From the NCBI GenBank assembly GCA_036346225.1, contig JARFIW010001215.1, positions 4,226,501 through 4,290,500 on the forward strand: 64,000 bases of DNA, written 5' to 3'. The translations under genes and the position numbers were made by a program. Below, piece by piece: positions 11,393-21,870 of this stretch. Within the stretch, counting starts at the first letter, position 1. Each line of letters begins with the position of its first letter. The stretch comes from Platerodrilus igneus. Its lineage: Eukaryota > Arthropoda > Insecta > Coleoptera > Lycidae. The notes beneath the pieces are model-generated. The model saw only the letters and a list, made by a program, of their open reading frames with translations, was not told where the DNA came from and ran no database searches.

Positions 11393-11463
11393 GAGTGGTT
11401 TAATTCCCAAAGAAGATTAAGAAGAATGCTAAACAAACCACAACAAACATACAGGGAGTATTT

Positions 11464-11475
11464 TCTTAGGTGTTG
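11464..11475 (+). repeat. Target-site duplication, right
   Basis: TCTTAGGTGTTG, identical to 7881-7892. The gypsy pol frame resumes after it. Confidence 0.85.
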
Positions 11476-12850
11476 GTTTGGATGCATTTACAGGAGTTCG
11501 GTACAAACAATTTTTATGACCTCAACTGTGTCTTTAGGTAAGTTGAAACATTTTCAACTTAGTATTTCTATTGATTCGAGTGTTCGACCATGCATTCAAT
11601 CCCTTTCGTCGTGTACCTTACAGCTTACGAAAGCAGATTGCAAACCAAATTACAGAACTATTACATCTAGAAATTATCGAGAAGTCCGAAGGAGCAAGCA
11701 CATGAATATCGCCTGTAGTTCCTGTTCCTAAATCAGACAACACTTTACGCATTTGTGTAGATATGCGCCGTGCCAATGAAGCTGTACTTAACGAAAAGCA
11801 TCCCATACCGATGATTGAGGATGTTGCCCCAATGCTGAAGGATGCTAAAGTGTTTAGCAAGATAGATCTCAGTCAGGCTTATCATCAGATTGAATTGGAT
11901 GAGCAGTCACGTGAATTAACTAATTTTAGTACACACATTGGTCTTTTCTGGTATCGTAGGTTAATGTTCGGACTAAAATGTGCACCTGAAAGCATATTGT
12001 CTGGGTTTTCGGGCGTTCTTAATTATTTAGGCGATTTGTTAATTATTGGAAGAACGACAGAAGAACACGAGGCGAATTTACAAGCAGTACTCCGTCGTTT
12101 ACAAGAACTTGGTCTAGTTATTAATCCTGGGAAGTCACAATTTCGAAAGGAAGCTGTCTCATTTTCGGGACACATTATCAGTCATAATTCACTACCACCT
12201 ATATTTAATAAAATTCAATCACTTAAAGAATTCCGTTCGTCAGCTATAGCAGAAGAGCTACGGTCATTTCTGGGTCTGGTGACTTACGTCTGAAAATTTA
12301 TTCCTAACCTTTCTACGGAATTAGTTTATTTGCAACAAACTGCTCGTTGTTCACCATTTCAATGGACTGGTAGGGCGGAACAAGATTTTATATATGTCCA
12401 GTCACTGCTGTCTAATGAAAGCAGTTTAGAATTTTTTGACCCGGATCTACCTACCATAGTTATGGCACATGCTACGTGGGACTGGGGGTAGTATTATTAC
12501 AAAGAAAATTAGATGATGCTCATACGATTTGCTACGTTAGTCGTTTGCTTTCTTCAGTCGAACGTCGATATTCACAGACTAAGAAAGAGGCACTTGCATT
12601 AGTTTTTGCAGTAGAGATACTTCAAATATATTTACTTGTGAGTTCGAATTGGTTACAGACCATAAACTCTACAAAATTTTTGGACCACGTTCGAAAACGT
12701 GTGCTCGGTTGGAAAGATGGATTCTTAGTCTCCAAGGCTTTAAATTTGTTGTTAGGTATGCTAAAAGCAAAAATAACATTGCAGATCCATTGTCTCGCTT
12801 ACTCCAAGTGGCTGAGTCAATTACTACAGTAAACAAGATGTACGAAAGAA
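11476..12850 (+). pseudogene. gypsy reverse transcriptase and RNase H remnant
   Basis: After the Penelope insertion the pol frame resumes. The RT shows RICVDMRRANEAV, HPIPMIED, FSKIDLSQAYHQIELD and LMFGLKCAPE. The catalytic YxDD box reads YLGD, so the first metal-binding Asp is gone. A stop near 12291 and frameshifts follow. The RNase H is recognisable in 12476-12700 (VVLLQ, CYVSRLLSSVERRYSQTKKEALALVFAVE) and then VTDHKLYKIF in the next frame. Normal gypsy pol is one open frame; this is a relic with a dead active site. Confidence 0.88.
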
Positions 12851-13854
12851 ATTTAGTCATGTTTGTACTACTGGTACCGATACCAGTTACTTTACGCGAG
12901 GTAAAGAAGTCGACAGCAGAAGATGCTGAACTAGCAAGGATTTGTTTAGATTTACAGTTAGGTTTAACACCTAAATTCAAACCTTATTCTTTTCTGGCGT
13001 CTGAACTTTGTGTAGTGGATGGGGTATTACTAAGAGGAGCTCGAATCGTAGTTCCTATTGCTCTTCGAGACAGTGTTTTGCAGATTGCACATGAAGGACA
13101 CCCTGGTAGTACTAAAATGAAAGATAGGTTGCCATCGAAAGTGTGGTGGCCTGGAATTTACAAAGAAGCTGAAAAATTTGTTCGTAATTGCGACTATTGT
13201 CAAAAAGTTGGTAAGGAAATAATCATGGAACCTATGTCCAGAAGCCAACTTCCAGATGGTCTGTGGCAAGACATTGCCATTGTTTTCAAGGCTTTACCGT
13301 TGGCTGATGAGCACTTGTGTGTTGTAACTGATTATTTTAGCAAGTTTTTTGAAATCAAAGTGATGGAGAGATGTAGCGCATTTGATACAATTTCTTACTT
13401 AATACAGCTATTTGCTAGATATGGCATTCCTTACTCAATTACAGCAGACAACGGTCCACAGTTCTGGTCAGAATTTACAACGTTTAAGTCGTTTGGAATT
13501 CTCCATTATATGACGGAACCATACTGGGCTCAAGCCAATGGACAAAGGCAGAATCGGTGTTTGCAGAAAATTATTCAGATAGTTTGTTTAAAGCAACATA
13601 ATGCTTGTATAGAAGAGACATTGGAGTACTTACTGATGTATGACTCTACACCCCATACTGTTACGGGTAAAAGTCCAGCAGAATTATTTTTGGGACGTAT
13701 TATTTATGATAAATTACCTTCAATACGTGAAAGGGTTTGGGAACAAGGTGTTCGGGTTCGAGATTCATTTAACAAAGCGAAATCTTATATCCCAAATGAA
13801 TTTCCAAGAAAGCAAATCACAGTGTGTGATGTTCTTATTAAAAGACCTTACTAA
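12770..13854 (+). pseudogene. gypsy integrase remnant
   Basis: A long open stretch shares the frame of the RNase H end. The zinc-binding HHCC module is seen as HEGHPGSTKMK...VRNCDYCQKVG. The DDE core has VVTDYFSKFFEIK and ITADNGPQFWSEF, giving two Asp. At the third position the usual Glu-containing motif after the ANGQ stretch reads ANGQRQNR, so a short deletion seems to have removed the catalytic Glu. The frame closes at 13852. The tail continues broken to about 14150, where a CPPKWLDDYVCKKK end is visible. Confidence 0.86.
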
Positions 13855-14169
13855 AAATAAATTTCAATCCAAATTCAAGAGGAGACAGGTGTGGTCACTA
13901 GTGTCAAAGAACCAGTAGTTGGAATATAAACGCCTTTGTGTGAAATTCGACAACATAAAATTAACATTGAAAAGTATGCTTCACGGGATCCGCTGCCTGA
14001 TACTACTGTTGTCGATCCGGTTCTTGAAGTTGTCACTGTTACTCCTAGTTCGAATTGTTCAAAGGAGCCAATTGCTTGTCGTTGTCAACGTTCGGTATGC
14101 CCTCCAAAATGGTTGGATGATTATGTTTGCAAAAAGAAGTGTTAGATTCTTTTAGTTCAAACCGGAGTG
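13855..14169 (+). other. gypsy pol C-terminal tail and polypurine tract
   Basis: Broken continuation of the integrase C-terminus, readable in 13936-14145. It ends with the purine-rich run GGAGTGGGGGG (14164-14174) at the 3' LTR border, which would serve as the polypurine tract. Confidence 0.6.
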
Positions 14170-14334
14170 GGGGGTGTTGCTAAGGTTACGGATATTGATA
14201 TACAAGATCAGGGTAGCTGAGACTTTGAAAGAGGTGGAAATTAGAATAATTAAAAATGTATTTGAATGGCAGAGTAAAGCATTAATATTGTTCAATGAAG
14301 TAGTAATATATCTCCTAAATATACAAATACCACA
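14170..14334 (+). repeat. 3' LTR of the gypsy element
   Basis: Direct copy of 1533-1697; its first five bases have decayed to G. It ends ATACCACA and is followed by the target duplication GTACT. Confidence 0.87.
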
Positions 14335-14339
14335 GTACT

Positions 14340-15002
14340 AATTGACAAAAACCAAACAGGAAAAGATAATTATGAAAAAACATTTGTTTAGGGTATTTTT
14401 TAAATTTTGACTGGCAGTTGACTAAGAGTAAACTGCATGTTAGAAGTTAGTAACTCGACTTTATCAGAATGGAAGTTGCTACTGTCGTGTAAATAGTAGG
14501 GATAGTTATTACTCCTGCAGCTATAACTATGGAAATTACGACTGTTGTTATCATTGGGGCCAAATGGCGCAAGAGTATCCTTGCATATTTATGTGTAGAA
14601 AAACTCCAATGTGTGCGGACTATTACAAAGTTGCAATGTTTCTACACAAAACTAAAGCTGGGATTCGTGAAATGCAATGCTAGTACTGATCCATCAGGTT
14701 GTATAGTTCTACTTACAATTTGTACCTAGCCATAAATTACACCTTTCTTTTTCGGATAGGGATAACTTAATTCTTTACCAAACCAATACAAATTACGTAC
14801 TACTGTTTGACAATATGTCACATTCCTTTAATAAACACTAGATTTAATTTTTAACAAACAGAACTCAAAATTACAATAATCACTAATTACTGCGGTTGCT
14901 AACACTCCCCCTTGCAAAAGTCTTGAATATCTAAGACTGGTACTTTCTCTATTGGTCTCCAAACATTACTTTACACGTGATTTCCCAATGCTCCATCCGA
15001 AG
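14340..15002. other. Intron sequence, nothing recognised
   Basis: AT-rich, with no coding pattern of any family I know and no clear repeat. Confidence 0.5.
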
Positions 15003-15268
15003 GTACTACATTGGCCAGGAAGCGAGTTGTTTTTTACCTGAAAAATTTGGAATTTTGCCGAACCCTTGCTGTTCCAAGCAAGGTAGGGATCTTTAACATG
15101 CGTGACAACACACACACACACGGGTCCTCCATTTTACCTCTCATCCGAACGAGGGTGTATTTTTGTGAAATATGCTCGCCTAACATTTTTCAAGCGGACC
15201 GTGTCGGGATTCGAACACGGGACCTTGAGCATAGTAGTCACACACATACCACTACGACATGGAGCCGC
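15003..15268 (-). mobile_element. tRNA-derived SINE
   Basis: On the - strand 15268-15195 reads as a tRNA-like head. It has an A-box-like TGTCGTAGTGGT and a B box GTTCGAATCCC with a pairing T-arm. It is followed by a body with a short (TG)n run, the motif CATGTTAAAGATCCCT (about 15099-15084) and sequence to about 15003. The acceptor-stem halves do not pair well, so this is not a tRNA gene. The right boundary is clear from the head; the tail end is a guess. Confidence 0.7.
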
Positions 15269-15562
15269 CTCCAAACATTACTACCACTCGTACGTACTTA
15301 CACTTGTCCATCGTTAGAGGTTTTAACATCTTTCACAGCACTCTTTCACCATGAATTTACTTTAGTGTCTTCCATTAACATCACTATGTCACTCACTTAA
15401 TGGGTTCTATTCTTCAGTACCATTTCGTTCTTCAGCTGATGGTTGGTATATACTCTTTAATCCATCTTTGCCAAAAGCATTGAGTTACCTTTTGTGAGAT
15501 TTTCCCATTTTACATAACATAAAACTGTCATACATAAATTCATCTAATGGTTTCATTCCATT
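15269..15562. other. Short unassigned intron sequence
   Basis: No element recognised. It may be the continuation of the BEL relic on the - strand, but without readable motifs. Confidence 0.4.
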
Positions 15563-16093
15563 CTAGGTTTCCAGTAAAAAATGGTTAGGAGATTGTGCTT
15601 CCTGCTTTCCAGATACAATAGGTATGTAAGTAAGAGGTCTTATAATATTATCTATCTCTGCCAAACAACACCTAAGGAATTCATCATTGGGTTTTGTAGC
15701 AGGAAGTACTTTGAATAAATTAACTTTAACTGAGGGTATTGACCTTTCCCATGACCTTCCCATATGGGGAGAACTTGGTGGTATAAAATTCCAACGGATT
15801 ATAGTAAAATTTTTTTTCAGTTTTTTGGACAAATGTAAAATCAATCCTTTTAATTCGGTGCAGGTTCCGTGAAAGTTAGTTCCATTATTGTTATAAATTT
15901 CAAAGGGACTTTCTTTTCTTGAATTGAAGTCCCAAAATGCAATTATATAGGAATTCATAGTCAAAGAATGCGGACTTCTGTGTGGATCATACAGGTAAAT
16001 ATAGTGCCCCATTGGTTTTCGAGTTGCCTACCAACATACACTTCTATGGGGCCAAAATAATCAACACCAACGCATGAAAATGGGAGTAGAAAA
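15563..16093 (-). pseudogene. BEL/Pao integrase relic, core and C-terminal part
   Basis: The - strand from about 16093 reads FSCVGVDYFGPIEV (first catalytic Asp region). After a frameshift comes the open frame 16012-15563 with WDFNSRKESPFEIYNNNGTN, where the second Asp of the usual DNGTNF is Asn. The BEL-type run IRWNFIPPSSPHMGRSWERS follows, then LAEIDNIIRPLTYIP and SPNHFLLET. The order and wording are those of BEL/Pao integrases, not gypsy. The loss of the Asp and the frameshift show a dead copy. Confidence 0.82.
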
Positions 16094-16615
16094 CTAGTCA
16101 GTCGTTATTGTAAACCGGTCATTCGCTATACTATATTGCGGACCATTGATATACTATTGTGCAATAGTTAAAGCCACGTAATTCCTATAACACGTACCAC
16201 CACGTTTTAAGTATTGCGCAACAGACAAATTTTCCTGCACATTTAAAGTAAAACGGTTACTCACTCAAATCGCACCTTGCAGCCGAATCCCAGGGTCCAT
16301 CTCGTTTGTGGGTCACATCACGCTATTGCTGAGTCAAATTGCCAATCCGTGCTAAAGCACTTTTCCCCTCGTAGCGGAATGATAGGAACACCCAGGTAGA
16401 GGTACACAAAGGTAAGGTAAGGAATCTATGCCCGTAAAAAGAGAAAAAACACACACCACAGATAGATGTTCTTGGCTTCAGGTCGCGTTGCTTAATGCCC
16501 GTTTCCGACACTACCCGCACCTGCGCAAACACATCTGTCCGGAATGACGGAAATTGACAAGTTTATTTAAAAATATTCGCGGGAATTTATTTACAAATTA
16601 TAATCAACCCTAAGG
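16094..16615. other. Unclassified 0.5-kb insertion in BEL integrase
   Basis: The BEL reading stops on both sides of this stretch and resumes consistently, so it looks inserted. It is GC-richer than its surroundings. I see no coding motif and no convincing terminal repeats. Confidence 0.4.
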
Positions 16616-17190
16616 CATGCACATTGCCAATTTTGGCATGTAACATCGTACAGTAGGCAGTTCCCCCATGCCTGAAATGGATGGAGTGATCCTTTGAATT
16701 TTGCACATGTCGTTTACTGGTAATATACTTCACTGCCACTCGTAGTTTAAAAATCACATTTTATCTGTAATTTATTCACCACAGTTTCATGATTTCCATG
16801 AAGATATCGTTGATGATAATAATCGATAATCAACATTGTGATTTTGTGTTTTTTGGACAACAAAATTGCATTTTTGGTATCATCTGAAATAAATAAAAAA
16901 TTTTGCAAGTTCCCTTTTGTCCAGATTACCTTTTCCTCATCTAGAAAGGGCAAATATTTATAAATAGTACTGTTTTTGAAAATGTGTTTATTTCTTGGTT
17001 GGATCAGAAAGGTTTCACTGTAAACATCACATTGGGTGAGGCAGAATAATTCATTTTCTGCAGCTAGTTGTTCATTCTTAGTAATAATTCCAGACGCCTT
17101 TTTTCAAGTAGTCAAATAATCTCAACAGATATACCTGTGTAGTTACCAAACGCTCCCAACTGGAGAATATGGTGGGATCAGAAACAGCCA
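16616..17190 (-). pseudogene. BEL/Pao integrase relic, N-terminal part
   Basis: Read on the - strand from 17190: WERLVTTQVYLLRLFDYLKK, then ENELFCLTQCDV, YKYLPFLDEEKVIW and HKITMLIIDYYHQRYLHGNH. The region ends with CKIQRI and MGELPTVR. This is the BEL/Pao region from the pol connection through the integrase zinc module. At least three frame changes are needed. It belongs with 15563-16093 to one element; no LTR or RT for it is visible nearby. Confidence 0.78.
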
Positions 17191-17496
17191 TAAATTAACC
17201 TGACTGATGTACACATACCAGTTGAACTTCTTCCTGCAATCAATGTGGCATATGGTGTGGATTCTTGGTCGGCTACCAAGATTCAGGTTTGTACAGAAGA
17301 TTTAGATCTAACAACCATCAGATCATGGATGAAATTTCTGGAATACATTTTCATTTCGTTGCTTTACCAGCTACATTCTGTTTTGTTGGAGTCCAACGCC
17401 ATTCAGATATGTTTGTAGTTTTCAAGATTTCACCATCTAAATATAATAATCATGCAAATTTACCTTAGATTACGTAAATTCACCCGGGTTGTCAAA

Positions 17497-18130
17497 GTAC
17501 ACAAATTATAATACAAAAACTTACCTCGTGTAGATCATGGGTTTGTAGGTTCTTTGGTCGTTGTTTTTCTGATCCGCGTCTAGCAGCTCTCATCGACAAA
17601 GCTTAGATACCATAGATATAAGGAAGAGTTAACGAAAGGAATAACTTTGCTGACTCAAACTTCACCCATACACATCTGTTTGATCAGGATTGGTAATCAA
17701 ATCCTGTTCTCTATGGCGTTTCATTCTCACAAACTATTGTCCCTCTCCACAATTTTTGATGTTCACACGCTGAAAACTGGTAGGTGCAGCTGTGTTTTCA
17801 TGGCCTGAGAACGCAATGTTTGCAATTTTTACACCACAAATCGTGGGCAAATGTACTGAAAGGTGTGAGAATTGAGTCTTTGTTGGGATTACATATGAAG
17901 CTTAAATTAAAAATGATAAGGAAAAACTTTCCCATGCTTAGTTTAAAAAAAACTCAACAATCACCTTAAAGCTTCAAAAAGAAAAGCAAATAAAAAGAAA
18001 AGGTCTCTTTGTACTAGAGCTCACATGCACGGAAAACTTAAATTAAATTTGTTTATAGGCACCATCTGTTTTTTTAACCGTAGCAATATTTGCGATACCA
18101 GGAAACTGAAACAAGTAGCCGCTTGATTTA
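17497..18130. repeat. Dispersed repeat, copy A (partner 23386-23990)
   Basis: Shared anchors in the same order include CACAAATTATAAT, CTTACCT, GACTCAAACTTC, TTTCATGGCCTG and TTTTTACACCACAAATCGT. Identity looks moderate. It could be an LTR or a solo repeat; no coding content. Confidence 0.65.
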
Positions 18131-18634
18131 AAGGCTAACTAAACTAAACGTGAAACGTTCTTGCTTGCTACTGCACTTTACTGCACAAATTTTGCCGGAA
18201 ACACTTAAAGCTAACACTTAACGTCACTATAAATCTAAATACAAAGGTTATTTTCACATTCACATATGAACGCATACAAATTTTCATCAATACCTTTTAA
18301 GATATTTTCTTAAGCTAAACAAATTTCTTGCTAGCTTTTAACACGATGTAAGCCACAGCATTATGTTAACAAATTAGCAAGTGCTACTGCATTGACGATA
18401 CATAATTAACTTAATTCTATCAAATACAATACTAAAATGCAAGTTAGCTTTTTCATGTTTTAGTAATAAATTCTACTTTTTGGTCATAAATACCTAGACA
18501 AAATAGTTTCTTAAATGCATTTCACAACAAGAAGGATAAGATAATTTATTTACTTTAGGGTAAAAGTAAGATAAAATAACTGTCAGAGATAATTGCAGAG
18601 AGAAATAAATACCTAACCATTCATGGGTTAGACG

Positions 18635-18823
18635 CAGCGATGGGCAACTGCCGGCCCGCGGGCCTAATCCGGCCCGTTACGATGTTAAAGTTGGCCCGCG
18701 GCATAAATTCACATTTTTTAATTAGATAACTAATTTTGGTAGCCCTTAATTTGCAGTGCCGTATTTCTAATGCCCCAATTTTCATTGTTTTTCACGAAAA
18801 ATGTTCATAGTTTTATTTATATA

Positions 18824-18875
<52 letters not shown>

Positions 18876-18961
18876 TTATAAATCGCTCGATTTGATAAGG
18901 CCCACATTGTCAGAGGAAAATTGAAAATTGGCCCTATGCTGAAAAAAGTTGCCCACCCCTG
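18635..18961. mobile_element. hAT-like MITE with internal (TA)n
   Basis: Ends CAGCGATGGGCAAC and, inverted, CAGGGGTGGGCAAC form short terminal inverted repeats. They are flanked by the 8-bp duplication GGTTAGAC / GGTTAGAG (18626-18633, 18962-18969; one mismatch). Size 327 bp, no coding capacity, with a (TA)n tract at 18825-18872. The 8-bp duplication and CAG...GGGCAAC ends point to the hAT superfamily. Confidence 0.8.
18825..18872. repeat. (TA)n microsatellite
   Basis: About 24 TA units inside the hAT MITE. Confidence 0.95.
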
Positions 18962-18969
18962 GGTTAGAG

Positions 18970-20264
18970 TATTGTTTCGGTACGATGAGATCTTGAAGAC
19001 AGTTTTGACGAGAAAGATAAATAACAAACCATTTGTAGTTCAGAACGTTAACCAAGTAAGGTAAGATCTCTGAAATAATTTGCAGGAAAAGATGTTTAAT
19101 CGTTCACGGTTATATATTAATTAGATAAAACAAAATCCTTAAATAGCTTTAAAGAGAAAAATAAAAATTAAACGTTAATAATTTCAACCTAATAATTAAG
19201 ACAAGATGTTTTAAGAAAAAATTTTTTAAAGAATATAACGTGGAACTTAATTTTTGGTTCAGAGGTCTTATACTTGTGAAGGCACATCACTCCTGCTATA
19301 CATATAATAACAAAAAAAATAGGACTACCGAGGGAGTAGAATGATCCCGTAGCAACGGGAAATGGGGTTTTTTACTCATGCTCTTCACAAGGAGAAGTTC
19401 CGTGAAGTAGTACTCGTTCATACTAACAGCATGAGGTACCAAATAGAAAGAGGATGCAATTCCTGCATCTCATAGTTGATTAAGGGAGAATCGACACACC
19501 AATCAAATCAAATAACAAATTCACTGTTGACGGCTTTAATGTACATCAGAAGAAGAGAGTGGCGATAAACAGCTAGATGGAGGTTCCCACGCCCACGGCC
19601 GGCCCAATGTCGTGAAGCAACAACGCTCCAAATATGCAGCACCTGAGAAAGTAAAAGGAAAAAATAGAAGATAAAGAAAAGATAAAAGAGGGAGATGGGC
19701 TGTTTGGAACTTTATAGCAGCCAGGTAGAAGAGAGAAGAGGAAGGGTTTGCATTTAGCAATACTGATGAAAAACTGTGGATAGCGAAGCACTACTCTACC
19801 ACACAAAGTGTAGTCAGCAGCTCGGAGTGGAGGAACATCTCTCTTATATGATGGACGGTTGTATTGGGACTAAGACAACTCCACCAAAGGAGAAAAATAA
19901 GGTTGAAAACGGAGATAGAGGTGTAAGAAAAAGGATAAGCATCTTTAAGAAAGGGTAGAGACTAGAGAATGTCCCTATTAAAAAAGTTTGTCTAAAGGAC
20001 CACCTCCTGTTAGCGATAAGAAGAACTTTAATCGCCACATAGATATTTTAAAACAGCTAGGCTTCAAATGAGACCCAGACAAATCATCTTCTTACCGAGC
20101 GCATCCACTGTGATAAGAAAATCAAGTAAATGTAACGTAATCAACATAAATATACCCACGCAGTAATTTCAAAGACGACTACTATGGACACAGCAATAAT
20201 TATATGATAGATAGTTAATTGAAGATAAGGATAGGAAAATTTTCAGTACAACCGCAACATAAGA
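18970..20264. other. Intron sequence with no recognised gene
   Basis: 19320-20100 is less AT-rich and gives overlapping open frames on both strands, but none shows a family motif or coding bias. I treat it as unclassified repeat-like DNA. Confidence 0.4.
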
Positions 20265-20390
20265 AATAATAATTGAAGTGACAATAGTGATAACTCCTTA
20301 CCAACACGTTCAGGAAAAACAAATTAAATGTATTAACGTCCTTATGATATAGAAACGATTGATAATGAAAATTGTAAGAAATGATCGAAA
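20265..20390. repeat. Dispersed repeat around the mariner, left part
   Basis: Together with 21706-21870 it matches 59780-60030 (anchors ACCAACAC, GATTGATAA, TGTAAGAAATGA). The mariner splits it at a TA. Confidence 0.75.
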
Positions 20391-20392
20391 TA

Positions 20393-21703
20393 CAGTATTG
20401 CCCGAAATAAACAGTACTGAAACTAAATTGGCGGTGTTTTTATGCGTGCGCTGTCACACTCAAGTTAGCTAGTATAGACCTGTCAAGTAAACCTCAAACA
20501 AGTAATTAGTAGGGCCTAATTGTTAAAAATGGTGTTAAGTACAGAGGAGAAAGTGTTTCTGGTAGAGCATTATTTTCGTTCATACGGAATCGGCCGACGT
20601 AATGGTGCAAGTTTGCTATACGTGTCTGATCAATTCACACAAAGGTTTAATAAACGTTCTCCAAGTAATGCTGTAATTTTGAAGGTTATTGAAAAGTTTA
20701 GAAATACAGGTAGTGTATTGTGCCAACGAAAAGGAAACTCGGGCGTCCCAGGACAGTTAACAACAACAATAACCATGAACGTGTTTTTGAGCAAATCTTA
20801 GAAAATCCGAAAGTCAGCCAGGCAAGGACAGCGTTACAACTTGATTTAAAAGAACTTCCTTTCAAAGAATCCTGAAGGAGCTGGGTACATTTTCGTATGT
20901 GATTCAGGTACATCAACAACTACATCCTCGGGATTATCGCAGTAGAGTGGAATATTGCGCCAGAATTCTCGCGTTACAGTATGAAAATCCTGAATTTTTG
21001 AAAAATGTTTGGTTTTCAGACGAAGCACATTTTCACTTGTCAGGCTATGTGAATCGTCGCACAAATCGATTTCTGGGCTTTGCCAGACCCGATGAGGTTC
21101 AAGAGGTACCTTTACATAGTGAAAAGTGAGTGTCTGGTGTGCTGTTTCTGGACACGGAATCATTGGTCCGTACTTTATCGAAGAGAATGGTAGGCAAGTC
21201 ACACTTAATCAACAGAGGTACAGACAAATTTTAACACGATTTATCCCTGATGTACGTCAATTCTGTCGTGCACGTAACTTGGCATTTCGAAACCAATTTT
21301 TTCAGCAGGACGGGCAACTTGCCATACTGCTGCCGCAATTCGTCAATTTCTTCAAGAACATTTTCCAAGCAAATTCATATCACGATTTACTGACTTCCCT
21401 TATCCTTCACATTCTCCAGACCTCACACCTCCAGACGCATACATTTGGGGCATGGCTAAAAATGCCGTTTTCAAACGGGCACCACAAACCATCGATGAAT
21501 TAAAGGATGCCGTTAGAGTCTTCTTCGCAGCCCTGAGACAACCCTTATTCAATAACATGACCAGAAACTTAGAACATCGTTATGAAGTCTGTCTCGAACG
21601 AGGAAGTGCACATTTAGAACATATAATAAAGTGTCAATAATATGTATTTTTTAAATATACAAAACAATTACAATTTCAGTACTGTTTATTTCGGGCAATA
21701 CTG
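20393..21703 (+). mobile_element. Tc1/mariner-type DNA transposon with perfect 30-bp TIRs
   Basis: The 30 bases from 20393 (CAGTATTGCCCGAAAT...) are exactly inverted at 21674-21703. The element is flanked by TA at 20391-20392 and 21704-21705, the expected target duplication. Its flanking repeat exists without the insertion near 59860, which acts as an empty site. It is 1,311 bp with one broken transposase gene. Confidence 0.95.
20529..21640 (+). pseudogene. Tc1/mariner-type transposase pseudogene
   Basis: The start at 20529 (MVLSTEEKVFLVEHYF) opens an HTH N-terminal part typical of insect elements that carry a DUF4817-like domain. Frame changes are needed near 20730, 20850, 21127 and 21315. 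The catalytic parts are WFSDEAHFHLSGYVN (first Asp), QQDG (second Asp) and SPDLTPPDAYIWG (third Asp), so the DDD triad can be followed across frames. The C-terminus MTRNLEHRYEVCLERGSAHL ends at a stop at 21638. Four frameshifts in an element with perfect ends suggest either recent decay or sequencing indels. Confidence 0.88.
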
Positions 21704-21705
21704 TA

Positions 21706-21870
21706 TATACGTAAGAAAACACATCGAATAGAAATTTGTTGTATTCGCAACTGTGGAAACTGATTTTTTACTACAGAGATATAGCTTGTGCTTGGTATGG
21801 GTATCCAAAGAGTAAAGCAAAAATCCGACATTAACTAGCACAAGTCCTAAAAAATCGCTGAGTTACTCAG
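21706..21870. repeat. Dispersed repeat around the mariner, right part
   Basis: Anchors GAATAGAAATT, GTATTC(G/A)CAACTGT, GATTTTTTACT and ACAAGTCCTAAA are shared in order with 59890-60030. Confidence 0.75.

Larger units (their letters stand above)
7893..11463 (-). mobile_element. Penelope-like element, inserted in gypsy pol
   Basis: A 3.6-kb element on the - strand, bounded by a 12-bp duplication TCTTAGGTGTTG (7881-7892 and 11464-11475). It has two direct terminal repeats (7893-8186 and 11072-11392), as Penelope elements do. One is flanked by an inverted repeat of about 70 bp (11033-11103 against 11390-11463). It encodes a reverse transcriptase followed by a GIY-YIG endonuclease, the hallmark combination of the group. 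The genes are broken by frameshifts. It must be younger than the gypsy element it interrupts. Confidence 0.92.
1533..14334 (+). mobile_element. Ty3/gypsy LTR retrotransposon, degraded, with two nested insertions
   Basis: The ends are two direct repeats of about 165 bp (1533-1697 and 14170-14334). The 5-bp GTACT occurs just outside both (1528-1532 and 14335-14339), a clean target-site duplication. A primer-binding-site-like TGGCGACGAGG follows the left LTR and a purine run precedes the right one. Internal order is gag, protease, reverse transcriptase, RNase H, integrase, which is Ty3/gypsy order. A LINE splits gag from protease, and a Penelope element splits the protease/RT junction. Without them the element would be about 4.3 kb. 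All coding parts carry stops or frameshifts, so it is dead. Confidence 0.92.

Noticed and set aside
15195..15268. tRNA gene on the - strand
   Set aside because: Acceptor halves do not pair and the sequence continues into a SINE body.
17265..17468. 67-codon + strand frame as a host exon
   Set aside because: No homology recognised, no clean splice borders, next to BEL relic and repeats.
19536..19806. Overlapping open frames on the - strand (74 and 77 codons)
   Set aside because: No family motif, two frames of equal length, in unclassified repeat-like sequence.
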